From Gnetum montanum (lineage: Eukaryota > Streptophyta > Gnetopsida > Gnetales > Gnetaceae), in the NCBI GenBank assembly GCA_015680685.1, contig MNCI01008925.1:952874-1016873 (forward strand): DNA of 64,000 nt. Direction: 5' to 3'. The translations under genes were made by a program, and so were the position numbers. Under the pieces are notes generated by a model that saw nothing but the letters and a program-made list of their open reading frames with translations, did not search any database and was not told the origin of the DNA. Below, piece after piece: positions 47,221 through 60,000 of this stretch; position 1 is the first letter of the stretch, and every line of letters starts with the position of its first letter.

Positions 47221-47969
47221 ACTATAAATAAGAGACAAGGGCACTTGGTCTTGGGAGGTAATTTTTTAGTCTTTTAGCTGAACTCTTGTAGTTTTTCCGT
47301 TCCAAAGTTAGAATTATTTCTGAGTGCCCATAGTAGAAGTCATAGAGTGAACAGATCTTTGTTCGAGCATTGTGTACCTGAGCACACCTTGTGTTCAGAA
47401 ATAAAGATGAACTTTGTGATAAACCATGCAATATTCAGAATAGCTTAATTATTGCATTTAATGTTGTTTACTGTTATTTTATGCTTTCATTAGTTAATTA
47501 ATGTTATTTTCATAGAATTATTAATTATCAATTATCAATAAATTAGCACACATAGCACATCCACTTTGAGCATACATGGAACACTTGGTAACCCAGTAAT
47601 GACTAGTGTTTTGTAATCCCAGTAGTGCTACACTAGTTCAAGATGTGTCTAGAGAGTGGGAATGGATGTTGGTGATAGGATTTGATTCACATTAGAGTTA
47701 CAAAACCCATTAGTTAATTAAATTTTTTGATTGCACACACTTAGGAGACCAAGATAGAAAATATAAAAGAAAAAACATAAAAATCATACACCTCAAGTTT
47801 ACTTAACCATACAATTGTGCCTTACAAGTAAGCTTGGGAAGACAACAACTACATAACTCATCGTTGTTCTGCATAGGTTCATAAGCACTTAATCCTTAGA
47901 GTTTGACCGAATCACATGTGAACACTTGTATTCATATGGTTGGGCATAGGGGTACCTCGTCGCTAATCA
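47221..47969 (+). repeat. 5' LTR of element E, right piece
   Basis: Resumes with 'ctataaataagag' (TATA box), TCTTTGTT and AATAAAGA around R, TTGGTAACCCAG repeats near 47586-47625. Ends CGCTAATCA. Confidence 0.88.
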
Positions 47970-47970
47970 T

Positions 47971-47988
47971 TGGTGTCGTTGTCGGGGA
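47971..47988 (+). promoter_or_regulatory. Primer binding site of element E
   Basis: TGGTGTCGTTGTCGGGGA; the tRNA-Asp match with three C-to-T-type changes. Confidence 0.8.
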
Positions 47989-48105
47989 TTTTGATGTTTG
48001 TGCACTGATCAGAACATAGGAAATCCTTCCATCATTGGAACGAACCCTTAGAGTTAACTATCCTACAATCATCGAAAAAGAGTACCACACACTGAGTAAT
48101 CAATC

Positions 48106-50100
48106 ATGTCTCCTTCTTCTTATAAGAGTGCTTCACCGACTAGGTCCGATATCATGAACAATCGAAGGTGGGGTACACATGATGATCCACTGGTGCCCCA
48201 ATAGTTTCACATGGTATACACTCATCCTGATGAGTATGTACCAGACTTTACCTTTATCCTCCACTAGGATGAATAGCTACGATGGCTTGATTTAGAAGGT
48301 AACATAGTGCTACCTCCCGATCGTTCAATCCCGAGCATGCTTCTTCATAGATGGGCTTGTGACCGTGACCGAGGCCACGACCATCGAAGAGAAGGTGATA
48401 GGTGCCATCATGGTGATAGTCCTCCTTCCTCTTCACCTTCATCATCTCCTTTCCCCTCTCCTTCAAGATTTGAATGCAATCGTAGAGGGTGAAACCATGA
48501 GAACAAGGGTAGGAAAAATAGAAATCACCGACAAAACAGTAGAGAATAGGGGACGAGGGCATTCCAAAGAGACACATCACGAAAGAAGGAAGAGTAGGGA
48601 ATAGCATAGGCATCATAGACACCATAGGCAGCATGATCATGATGAACCCCTACTCATCACCCAATGTATGTTAGATATAACATAGGCTATTAGGATCCCA
48701 ACAAGGCACTAGAAAGACAATAGGATCAAAAGACTAGATATGAATAACATCCCACAATTTGAAGGGGGATACAATGCTAATCCTCAAAATCATTTACAAG
48801 AATTCCACAATGCATGTGCCTTGTAGAATATAGAAAACAAATGGAAAAAGCTAAAATTAATTCCATGGACACTAATCAAGGAAGTAGAAAGCTGGTATCA
48901 GTCCTTAGAACTGGAATGCATGCGTCGATGGAGTACCATGTTGGAGCTATTCAATGATAAGTATCAAATGTACTCCTGAGTGTCCAACCTATGTGAGAAA
49001 ATCCAAGAATGGAAACAAGGAGGACACGAACCCTTGGATGCTGTCATGGGCTGATATTATTCATTATTACATCATTTCCTTGGCCATGGTTACTCGCAAA
49101 AGGAACAACTACACCATATTGTAGATGGGTTTAGGTATGAACCACAAAGAACCCTTGGGACTTATGCCTAAGGAAGGCTATCTAACCTCAGAGCCCATCA
49201 AATACAAAGATTTTTGGAGCAAGTTTCCAAGGAGGAAGGTGAATTGAGAAAAAGAGAAAGTGTAGAGGAGTACAACAGAGATCCTTCCCTCCAAAAGAAG
49301 GAAATTAAATTTTACGAAGATAAAGAAGAGTCACCACTTGAAGAGATGGTGAATAGAAAGACTTTGTCCATTCAAAAATTTTCATTAGAAGTATTGACAA
49401 AGGTAGATCAAATGTGGAACTCCCTAGACAAAAAATTTCAAACTGTCCTAAGAATAGCAGAGGAGTCTAGAGAACAAAGTAGTGACTAAGAGAGAAGAAA
49501 AAATAAAGAAGTTGAGTATGCACATAACAAGGGTAAGGGAAAGGTTGTTGTCATTGAAGAAGTTGTGGATTCAGACACAAAAAATGATGGTGAATGTGAG
49601 ATTTGTCAATATGACCATCCTAAGGGATGTTACCCAGTGGTGTCACATCTGCAAGAGTTTGGGGTGTATGCACTAAACCCATGATTAAACAGATGGCAAA
49701 CACCCAGAAGGTTACCTTATCCTCAAGGTAACCCAAGATAGTTCCACCAACCCTTAACATATTATCCGAGTGAAGCTCCACCATAACCAAATGAATAGTA
49801 TCAATGATGGTAACATCCACAACCATGGGGAATGCCACCACCACATCAACAGTACCCTTACCATCAACCTGATCCATATGGGTATTACATTCAGTAGTTG
49901 ATCTCTCCACATGACTCTACTAATCACGTTGCTCTTCAACCTTACTACCAAACCTCCAAGTACTATAGAACTTCTTCTTCTCGAGGTGATGCTCCACATA
50001 CATACTATCCTTCTCATCTATCTGCATATCTTCCACCCTTGGCTCCATTACCACCTGCTCCAACTATGCAGGGGGAGCTTCCTACCCAGCCGCGGCAATG
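48106..50100 (+). pseudogene. Element E gag
   Basis: The ATG at 48106 (MSPSSYKSAS) matches D. The N-terminal domain is short or broken near 48200-48350. A His/Arg/Ser-rich tract follows (RDRGHDHRREGDR, 48359). The central gag is in the frame that carries on to pol (NIPQFEGG near 48748). Coiled-coil-like EQVSKEEGELRKRESVEEYN runs from 49214. Zinc knuckle CEICQYDHPKGCYP is about 49597-49637, then the Pro/Gln/Tyr linker. Multiple stops, mostly TAG/TAA/TGA at Gln, Arg or Trp positions of relatives. Confidence 0.82.
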
Positions 50101-50236
50101 TAACGCTACAAGGACTATCAATCTTTAACCTACTATTGGTTCGGACAACCGATCAAAAAAGAGACCTTTCTTTACGACCAACAGTCCAACCAAGTCCTTA
50201 CAACCACAAGCAACTAATTATCCAAACACCTTATCA

Positions 50237-51290
50237 TTGTTTGAATCTTCAGAGCTTCCTTTGAACCAAAAACCACACTTAATGCATACTATTATGTTAA
50301 CGCATGCCATCACTGATTGGATTAATGCTAGTCATCTTCCTAGGAAATTCTTTGATCCTGGAAGTCCTCTTATTTATTTGCAAATTGCTGGAAATGATCC
50401 TTGCAAAGCTCTTTTGGATTTAGGTTTTGGTGTTAATTTGATCTCCCAGGAAATGTATAAATCCTGGAACCTACCTCCACTAAAGAAGAGTAACATTCGT
50501 TTAGAGTTGGCCAACCAATCCATCACTGTTCCATTAGGACTAGTGGAGGACATTGTCACCACTATTTGTAGGTGGTCGTATCTAGCCGATTTCCTAGTGA
50601 TTCAAGTTAACAACTACAAGGGGGACTTCTCAATCATAATGGGAAGAGCATGGCTAAGTACGATTGATGCATGCCTAGGAATACATGATCTTTCCCTAGA
50701 GATATCAAAAGAAAATGTGTTTGGGAAGATCGAGAAGAAGAAAGTTTCATGCATCGCATACAGTGACACAGGGTGCAACTACGTGCAGAAGTCTTGGTTT
50801 GTACAATGCTTAACATTGCCTGCATGCAACCAGTATGAACAAGTTACTAACATACAAAGATGCATGTATGTAGCAGCCACAAGACAGGAAGGCACCCAGT
50901 GGTTGACAGCTAACTTATAGAGCAATTCAACTTTATGCATGGAACCAACTAAGAGCTTGACTTATGCCTATATCAATAACATAGATGCATTAGAGCAAGT
51001 CCATCACCAACTTCTAAGTACTGACACTGAAAATATCAACTCAGGGAATTTGGAAATCCTTGACGAGTTTAAGCAAGAGCCCCTTGAATTAAAATTTTTG
51101 CCAACCAGTATGGAGTATGCATTTTTCAAGAATGGAAAATTGGTAATCATTAATGCTAAGCTCACTCCTCAACAAAAAGAAAAAATGTTGAAGACATAAA
51201 AAAAATGGTCAAAAGTCTTTGCTTGGTCATATCCCAAATTAATCAGAATAGATCCTAGGATATGTCAACATAGAATTTTCACTAACTCCT
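50237..51290 (+). pseudogene. Element E protease and linker to RT
   Basis: A 227-residue open frame, 50237-50920. Active-site region LLDLGFGVNLISQEMYKSWN near 50418 (DLG as in Athila-like proteases), LELANQSITVPLGLVEDIVT, and IIMGRAWLSTIDACLGIHD. The frame continues at 50939-51199 (MEPTKSLTYAYINNIDALEQ) toward RT. The frame is intact, so this is the best protease in the window. Confidence 0.85.
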
Positions 51291-51294
51291 CTAT

Positions 51295-51627
51295 AGAATT
51301 TTCAATTTCTTCCTTAACTACTTCCTTATTTTTCGATACACTAGCCTCTAGGAAGTCAACTTGCTTTAACAGTCATTTGTTGTCTTCCTAATTACACTTG
51401 TGATATGCAAACATATGGTTAAGTGTAATCGAGACATATGATTTTTATTATTTTTATGTTTTATGTTTTGGGTGCTTAAAATCAAGGATGAAAAGAATGA
51501 AGTAATTTAATTGCTAATTTAATCTAACTAACTACCCAATATCTAACGAATCCTAACATAAGCATTCGGTCCCACTTTCCTTACACATCCTAAAAATGTA
51601 TAATGCTACTGGTTTACCAAATGTTAA
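51295..51627 (-). repeat. Antisense LTR fragment with snap-back junction inside element E pol
   Basis: 51325-51624 matches solo LTR 34681-34980 in the same orientation with about nine mismatches by my count. The 30 bases before it (about 51296-51326) are the inverted copy of RT sequence at about 51633-51660 (agtagttaaggaagaaattga). There is no LTR end, TSD or PBS, so it is not an ordinary insertion. About 35-45 bases of RT N-terminal coding present in D (PSMKPRRQLQMRL) are missing here. Confidence 0.85.
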
Positions 51628-54050
51628 GCTTAAGCAAGTAGTTAAGGAAGAAATTGAACAACTTCTGAAGGCCGGGTTCATCTACCCCATTGCTGATAGT
51701 GAATGGTTTAGTCCATTACTCATTTTTCCCAATAAAGGTTGCAAATGGAGGATGTGTATAGACTTTAGGCTATTGAACATGGCAACATTTAAAGATCATT
51801 TCTCATTGCCATTCGTTGACCAAGTCTTAGATACCATTATAGGGCATTGTTACTATAGTTTTCTGGATGGTTACAGTGGGTACAATCAAATCCAAATAGC
51901 ACCAGAAGAAAAACCCAAAACTACATTCACAAGTCCTTGGGGGACATTTGCATATAGGCAGATGTCGTTTTGCTTGTGTAATGCTCTAGCAACATTTCAA
52001 TGTCTAGTTCTCAGTACATTTCAGCAACAAATAGGGAATGGTGTGGAGGTTTTTATGGAAAATTTCTCCACCTATGGAGAAAACTTTGAACAAGCATTGG
52101 ACCAATTAGAGCAACTACTGAAACAATGTGTTGAAACCAACCTAAGGCTCAATTGGCAAAAAAGCCACTTAATGGTCCAAGAGGACATTATCTTAGGGCA
52201 TAAAATTTCACAAACAAGGATAGAGGTAGATCTTGAAAAAATTAAAGTCATCCTAGGGATCACTCATCAACTTGAAACTGTAAAAGATATTTGATCATTT
52301 CTTGGACATAATGGATATTATAGATGCTTCGTCGAGAAATTTTCAAAGATTGCAAAACCGTTGGTAGAATTAATAGAAAGGGATGTATCCTTTGAATGGA
52401 CCAAGGAATGTGAGTTAGCCTTCCAAACCTTGAAGCAAAAGCTCATAGAATCACCCATTCTACAAGCTCATAACTGGTCCAGACTATTCCATATAATGAT
52501 TGACATGTCTAATTTTGCTTTAGGAGCCATACTTACACAGTTAGATGAGCACAAACATCCCTATTACATTCACTATGCAAGTCGAAGTATTGTTGGTACA
52601 CAACTCAACTACACCACAATAGAAAAAGAGTTAATGGTCGAGGTGTTTGCACTAGAGAAATTTAGGCACTATGTATTAGGCTATAAGGTATTCATACACA
52701 CAAATCATAGTGTAACTCGGTTTCTTGTAAATAAACCAATGGTGAGCCCTTGCATCATATGATGGCTTCTGATCTTGCAAGAGTTCGATCTCACAATAGT
52801 AGATCGTAGAGGCACCAAGAATGTTGTTGCTGATCATTTATCTCGGTTGCGATAGGACAACAAAGAGGACCAATACCTAATTTTTGATTGCTTCCCTGAT
52901 GAACTCCTCTTTGCAAGTGTAATAAATAATCAATCACCCATAGCTACAAATTGGTATAATAGCATTCTTACTTATCTTCTCACACAAGAAACACCATAAG
53001 GGCTGGATGTTAAAAAGAAACAACAGTTTCTCCATCGAGTCAAACATTTCATGGAAATCAAAGAATACCTTTACAAGGTATGTTTCGATGGCTTGGTTTG
53101 ATGGTGTGTTCCCAACACAAATCAATTGTGAGTTCTCCAAGATGCTCATGAGGGCCCTTGTGGGGGTCATTACGTTGGGAGACGAACAACCATTAAAATC
53201 TTGCTTGTAGGATATTATTGGCCTACATTATTTCGGAACACCCATCATTTTGTCCAATCTTGTGAGCACTGCCAATGCGATGGGGGAATGACTGCTAGAA
53301 TAGAGGGTCCACAATAATTGATTTAACCCTTAAAACCCTTCGACATATGGGGTATTGATTTTATGGGACCTATTACACCGATGTCCAATGGAAAAGCATA
53401 CATTATTGTTGCTATTGACTATTTTATAAAATGGGCAGAAGTAGTCATCATTGCACACTGTACATCATCTACCGTTGCACGATTTGTTCAACAACAAATT
53501 GAAAACAGGTTTGGCATGCCCTGTGCACTTATTTTTGATCATGGTACACATTTTACAAGTGCATCTTTTCAGAAGTTGATGCAATGCTTAGGAGTTGAGC
53601 ATAAATTGACTACACCATATCATCCTTAAGCAAATGGTCAAGACAAAGTCACCAATAGGGAAATCACAAAAATTTTGACACGAACCATTAGCAAATATAG
53701 GTGAGACTGGAGCACCAAACTGAACAATGCTCTTTGGGCCTACCGCTCCATATGGAAACTCCCTATAGGCTACTCTTTCTATGAGTTAGTGTAAGGTAAA
53801 CTTCCAACACTTCCTGTCCAAGCTTAGTTTCATACACTATCTACAAAATGTGACCTTAACCTTAACCTTAGTCTAGCACAGAAAGAACGGTTAATGAATC
53901 TTAACTTTCTATATGAAAATCGATTAGCCGCCCTATCATCCAACGAACTGCACAAGGCCTTCAACAAACAACATCATGACCTAAGAATTAGGAAAGTCAA
54001 ATACCAACCAAGAGATAGGGTTCTTTATTGGAATCTCGCTCATGTTCCAT
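51628..54050 (+). pseudogene. Element E reverse transcriptase, RNase H and integrase
   Basis: RT is open to 52294: KEEIEQLLKAGFIYPIADSE, CIDFRLLNMATFKDHF, DGYSGYNQIQIAPEE, FMENFSTYGE (FMDD changed to FMEN), LGHKISQTRIEVDLEK. RNase H is 52361-52762: IMIDMSNFALGAILTQLDEHK, YTTIEKELMVEVFALEKFRHY. Integrase: CEHC zinc part about 53255-53275. Core 53363-53629: IDYFIKW holds the first Asp; DHGTHF replaces DNGTHF; GQDKVTN replaces the usual GQ-E region, so the third acidic residue looks lost. The C-terminal tail (SSNELHKAFNKQHHDL, VKYQPRDRVLYW) ends near 54050. Stops at 52292, 52760, 53627 and others; changed active sites mean no activity. Confidence 0.88.
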
Positions 54051-56213
54051 AATGAACTAAATTTCCAACACTGTGGTAAGGACCTTATATCATTCATGAA
54101 AATTTTTCTTCAAGGGCCATGATGATCTATAAACTTGGAAGCCCGGATACGAAATTATTAGTTAGCATCTAGCAAACCAAACCTTTCCATGAGCCTAAAA
54201 TGACTAGTACTAACACTACCTCTATTGATGGATAGCCCTGCTCATTATTTTGAATCTCCTCCTTCCAACTCAATCATGGGAGAGATGGCTAGCAATGCTA
54301 ATTATTCTAAGCCCTCAGTTTATTTTATTTTGTTTTGTTGTACACATTTTATATTTTTACTTATTTTTGTTTTACACCATCGTTAACATTTTTACTATTT
54401 CTTTCTCTATTACATTTTGTTTGATTTATTTTCACTCGTCACATAGTAAGTGCTCATGATGGCGAGTTGTACTATAATGGTGTTGATTGCTAATGTTTGG
54501 TTTTTACCTTTGACTTGTAATGTTGATGCTAAGATATGGTTTCTTTTGATAAAATAGGCAATGAGTCCATGTCATCCATTCATCCATTCAACTCTATGGT
54601 CTTCCTTTATTTTGGAAATGTAATGTCCCTTTTTTCTAATCAAACTTATTAATGAATTTGTGGCTTGCTATTCTTCAAACCAAGGAAAGATTCAAATGGA
54701 TTGAAAAGGGTGTGACTTCAAGGGGATTTGACACATTTGTGCTGGCTGTTCTCTTGGGTGCTTGAACATTTTTCATAGGATTTCTACCATTCTACTGTTG
54801 ACTAATATCAGGAAGTCGAATAAATCAAATAAGTCTTTGCATGGTGTGGTTCTTACTCAGAAAAAAATGGGTGGGAATTCAAAGCACACCCCTTAGACAT
54901 AATAAAGAAATATGGGCTACAAGCATTGGTTATGGCACTAGAAAGACATGTCACCCATGCCTGAAGGTTCCCTCTAACTAAGGCCCTTTCTCACTTCATG
55001 TTTCTCTATTCATCTCTTTTTGGAATGGTGGTTGCTTTGTGGAAGCATTCTTGTTGCGTCAGGAGGATGGGTTGGTCAAGTGTGTTGATGCAAGGTCACT
55101 GGATGTGGTTAGTTTTAATCTGGATTTGGACTAAATTTTATGAACTCACCTTAACCACATAATACACAAGGGACTTTACACAACCTTGATTTCGAGATTC
55201 CATTTCATTCTCTCTTCTCTTCCATCTTGCTTCCCGTATTCTACCTCATTACTAGTTTTATGATTAGTCTATATCTTGGTTGGTGCATTGTTATTCTTTA
55301 GTAAATTCTTATGGGTGAATTCTCAACTATTGTCTCCATATGTCATTCCTAGAGCCTACGAACTCTTTGGTTTGTTGGTTAGTCAAGGCATAAAGGGCAT
55401 GAGCCTACTTTGGGGAGGACCCACTGGCATTTCTTTTTGGAGCAATTGTTAAGTTCCTTCCCTTCAACATTTCTTGCAATCAACTATTTCTCGTTTCACC
55501 CCATCCATGACATCCACTTTTTTTTCTCTTCCCTTCTATGCATTTTTGTTGGCTTCACCATTTTTATTCCTCTTATCTTCCTTTTTTCTTTTTTTTTTCC
55601 ATCCTATTGCTACCGAAGTTTGGCTCTTAGTTGTGGGGGCCTATTGCAAATTTTTCCATTCCATTACTTATCTTACCCCTACACCTTTAGTTTTTATCAC
55701 TTACAAACCTCTAATCCAGTATTTTCCATACCCACAACCTAGCCAATGAGTTTCATATCGAGGCAAGGTATCAATGCATTATATCTTATCTATCCTTGCT
55801 AATTTGTGATTATGTTGTGTGTGTAGATGGCAATCACATGAACAATGGACTAGGATAGGAGGGAGCACTCAAGATGGACTGGAGCTAGAGCATTGATGCA
55901 AGGAAGATGCTCAGTCATGTGGTCGTGGATGAACAACGGTGTGCACCTTTTTGACATCAGCAGCAATGTGCTTCATTTTCTTTTCTCTCTCTCTCTTCAA
56001 GCTGTCAAATAAGGGATTGGATGTCATTTATGTATGATGTTCACCACAATGGTTATGAACACAAATGCTGTAATACATTTATCAATTCGTTCATTGGGTA
56101 CTTTGAGTCTATCATTCCATGCTACCATCAGTTTTCATTCAATCAATAATCCCATGCCTTCCCAATATTTTGTAAGAAACTCGAGGACAAGTTTTCATTC
56201 AGTCGTGGGGGTA
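54051..56213 (+). other. Conserved non-coding 3' region and PPT of element E
   Basis: Aligns with 9086-11041 and 44680-46612. The longest forward ORF (55410-55742) is low-complexity Phe/Ser/Leu translation of T-rich DNA and I do not call it. PPT GTGGGGGTA at 56205-56213. Confidence 0.78.
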
Positions 56214-57061
56214 TGATGAGTCACCAAAGAAGCAACCCAATATCAGACCCTCGATATTGGACACACGATATCAGATGGGCCAAGCGACATTAGACACGCA
56301 ATGTCGGAGCATGTCTTGTTGGCTATAAATAAGGCACTTAGTCTTGGGGGGTAATTTTTTAGTCTTTTAGCTGAACTCTTGCAAATTTTCCCTTCTAGAG
56401 TTAGAATTATTTCTGAGTGCCCATAGTAAGAGTCATAGAGTGAACAAATCTTTATTCAAGCATTGTGTACTTGAGCACCCCTTGTGTTTGGAAATAAAGA
56501 CGAACTTTTGATAAACCTTACACCATTCAGAATAGCTTAATTATTGCATTTAATGTTGTTTACTATTATTTGATGCTTCTAGTAGTTAATTAATATTATT
56601 TCCATAGAATTATTAATTATCAATTATCAATGAATTAGCACACTCAGCACAACCACTTCAAGCATATGTGGAACACTTGGTAACCTAGTAACAACTAGCA
56701 TTTGGTAATCCCAATAGTGCTACACTCGTTTAAGATGTGTCTGGAGAGTGGGAACGGATGCTAGGTATAGGATTTGATTCACATTAGAGTTACAAAATCC
56801 ATTAGTTAATTAAATATTTTCATTGCACACACTTAGGAGACTAGGATAGAAAATATAAAAGAAAAAACATAAAAATCATACACCTCAAGTTTACTTAACC
56901 ATATAATTGTGTCTTACAAGTAAGCTTGGGAAGACAATGACTACATAACTTATCCTTGTTCTGCATAGGCGCATAAGCACTTAATCCTTAGAGTTCAACT
57001 GGATTGATCGTGAATGATCATATTCGTATGGTTGGGCATACGGGTACCTCACCGCTTATCA
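56214..57061 (+). repeat. 3' LTR of element E (848 bp)
   Basis: TGATGAGTCACC…CGCTTATCA. U3 has 'gatatcagaccctcgatattggacacacgatatc' units. CTATAAATAAGG is near 56322. TCTTTATT near 56449 and AATAAAGA near 56494 flank R. Confidence 0.9.
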
Positions 57062-57066
57062 ATGAT

Positions 57067-60000
57067 GAACCTTTATTGGCAACTCGAAGTATGCTCAACA
57101 TTGCGGAGGTGGTAAAAATCCCAAATAGGCATATGAAGGATAGTCGGATCAAGCGCTTAGACATGAAAAATATTCCAAGATTTGAGGGGAATACAATTCT
57201 AATCTACCAACACATCTACAAGCTTTTCAAGATGCTTGCACCTTACAGAATATAGAAAATGAGTCGTAAAAACTCAAGCTTTTCCAAAGGACATCCATTA
57301 AGGAAGTTGAAAGTTGGTACCAGTCCTTAGAGCTGGAATATATCCATATATGGAGTACCATGTTAGAGTTGTTCAATTACAGATACCAGACACACTTTAG
57401 TGTGTCTAATCTGAGAAGTTAAATCCAAGGCTGGAAACAAGGAGCACATGAACCCTTGGATACCGCTATGGGCTACCACTATTCACTCTTACATCGATGC
57501 CCTAGCCATGGTTATTCTCAGAGGGAACAACTTCACCACATCATAGATGGACTCAGAGCAAAAACAAGAAAAAGAAAAAATGATAATGAGTATAATAGGG
57601 ATCCTTCCATTAGAAAATGAGAGGTCTAATTTTGTGACGAGGAGGAGTCACCACTTGATGAAGTGATGAACAAAAAAACCTTGCCCATCCAAAAATTTGT
57701 TTCTAATATTTCAGCCAAGGTTGACAAATTATTTGACTCTTTGGATGAAAATTTTCAAACTACTTTGAAGATTGTTGAAGAATCCAAAGAGCAAAATAGT
57801 GATCATAATCATAGGAGGCAAAAAGAAGCTAAATGTGCCTACCAAAGAGGTAAGGGCAAAGCTTCTACAGTAGAGGAAGTTTTGGAGTCTAACTTTGATG
57901 ATGAAACTAAATGTGACATTTTCCAATACGAACATCCAAAGGGATGTTACCCTATGATGTCACACTTACAGGAGTCTAGAGTGTACACATTGAATCCTTG
58001 CTTAACATGTAGGTAAGCTCTAAGATAATTTTCTTACCCTCAAGGTAGTCCAAGATAGTTCCATGAGCAACAACAAGCTTACTACCCAAGTGGAACTCCT
58101 CCACAACCTTATGAACAATGCCAAAAATGGTACCAACCACAGTCATGGGGAATGCCACCACCAAGGTAGTAGTACCCTTATAGACAACCAAATCCATATG
58201 GGAATATGTTCAGTAGTCGATCTCCCCTAGAAGTTTTGCAAGCCATACATCATTCCAGCATCACTATTACCCTCTAGAGTGTCACTGAACACATTCACCA
58301 TCTCTTTGAGGGGAAAACCCATATCCATATCCATATCATCCTCCGCATCTCTATGCACATACAACTCCACCTTCAACCTAGTTACCTCCTACGCCATCCA
58401 TGCAAGGTGAGATTCCTCCATAGCTGCAACAACGAAATGCTATGAGGGTTGTACAGTCACAACCAGTTTTTCAACCAAGTGGTCTGGATAATCGATCAAG
58501 GAAAAGATCTTTCTTCTAGCCCAACAGTCCTCTTCAACCCTCATAATCTAGTCTGACTAATCATCCTACATCTCTAGGACCCTCATCCCCTCCATCAAAT
58601 ACCTTCAAGTGCCCTTCAAACCAAGTGTCGTCTAGGATCCACACTGCAATGCTAAATCATGTTGTTTCTGACTGGATTAAGGCTATCAATCTTCCTACAA
58701 AAAGATGAAGTCCACTCATTTATTTACAAATCACTGGAAAAGAGCCATGAAAAGCTCTTTTTGACTCTATTTTCAAAGTTAATCTCATCTTCCATGACAT
58801 GTACAAGGCCTGGAACCTACCACCTCTTAAGAAGAGAAACATTCGTCTAGAATTAGTAGATCAATCAATTACTGTCCCTCTGGGATTAGTAGAGGACATT
58901 GTGACCATAGTTTGTGGGTGGTGCTATCCTACTACTTTTATGGTGATCAAGGTGGACAAATACAAAAATGACTTCCCCATCATTATGGGAAGAGCTTAGT
59001 TAAGCATGGTTGACACAAGAATGGACATAAGGAACCTATCTTTAGAAATATCAAAGGAAAATGAGCTAGGAAAAATTGAGAAGAAGTGTATTCTATGCAT
59101 TGCATATAATGATAACAAGTGTAATTGCATGCAAAAGATTTGGTCAATCAAGAGTACATACATTAAGGCATGCAATCAGTGTGCACAATAAATTAACATT
59201 AAAAGGTGTTTATACATAGTGGCCACAAAGCAAGAGGGTACCTAGTGGTTGATAGCTGATTCAAATACCAGCACAATATGCATGGAGCCAACTGAGAGCC
59301 TAACATGTGCATATGTTGAAGGCATGGAAAAAATTGAAGTTCATTCCTAACTCTCTAATGAAGATGATGTTACCTTTTGGGGAGAGTTTAAAATCCTTAA
59401 TCACTTCAAGCAAGAGCCCTTAGAACTAAAACCTTTACCGGCCAGTATGGAGTATGCATTTTTAAAGAATGGCAAACTGGTCATCATTAATGCCAAACTT
59501 GCTCCTAAACAAAAAGAAAAGCTGTTGAAAGTGGTGAACAAATGGTCAACAACCTTTACTTGGTCCTATCCATAGCTAACAGGAATCAATCTAAGGATAT
59601 GCCAGCATTGCATCTACACTGACTTAGCCATGAAGCCTAGAAGGTAGCCACAGAGGTGGTTGAACCAAAAATTGAAGCAAATCATCAAGGAAGAAATAGA
59701 GTAACTCCTTGAGGTGGGGTTCATCTATCCAATTGTGGATAGTGAGCTAGTTAGTGCACTTATAATTGTACCAAAAAAGGATGCAAATGGCGAGTTTGCA
59801 TCAACTTCAGGCTATTGAATATGGCAACATTTAAGGATCACTTTCCTTTGCCAATTGTAGATCAAGTTTTAGACACTATATTTGGGCATTGTTACTATAG
59901 CTTCTTGGACGGTTATAGTGGCTATAACCATATCCAAATTGGACTCGAAGATCAAGCCAAGACAACATTCACAACTCCTTGGGGAACTTTTGCATATTAT

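Larger units (their letters stand above)
38797..57061 (+). mobile_element. Element E: near-complete gypsy element, TSD ATGAT, its 5' LTR split by element D
   Basis: Exact TSD ATGAT at 38792-38796 and 57062-57066. The 5' LTR is 38797-38923 plus 47221-47969; the 3' LTR is 56214-57061. Between them lie PBS, gag, protease, RT, RNase H, integrase, the long 3' region and the PPT. It is the only copy in the window with every Pol domain recognisable in one frame. That frame (about 48700-54050) is interrupted by nonsense codons and by an antisense LTR fragment at about 51295-51625. Without D it is about 9.97 kb. Confidence 0.92.

Noticed and set aside
48254-48640. 128-codon antisense ORF in element E gag
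   Set aside because: Shadow of the gag N-terminal region on the other strand; no match in D or A.
55410-55749. Overlapping 90-110 codon ORFs in element E 3' region
   Set aside because: Phe/Ser/Leu-rich translation of T-rich DNA; not conserved in A or D.
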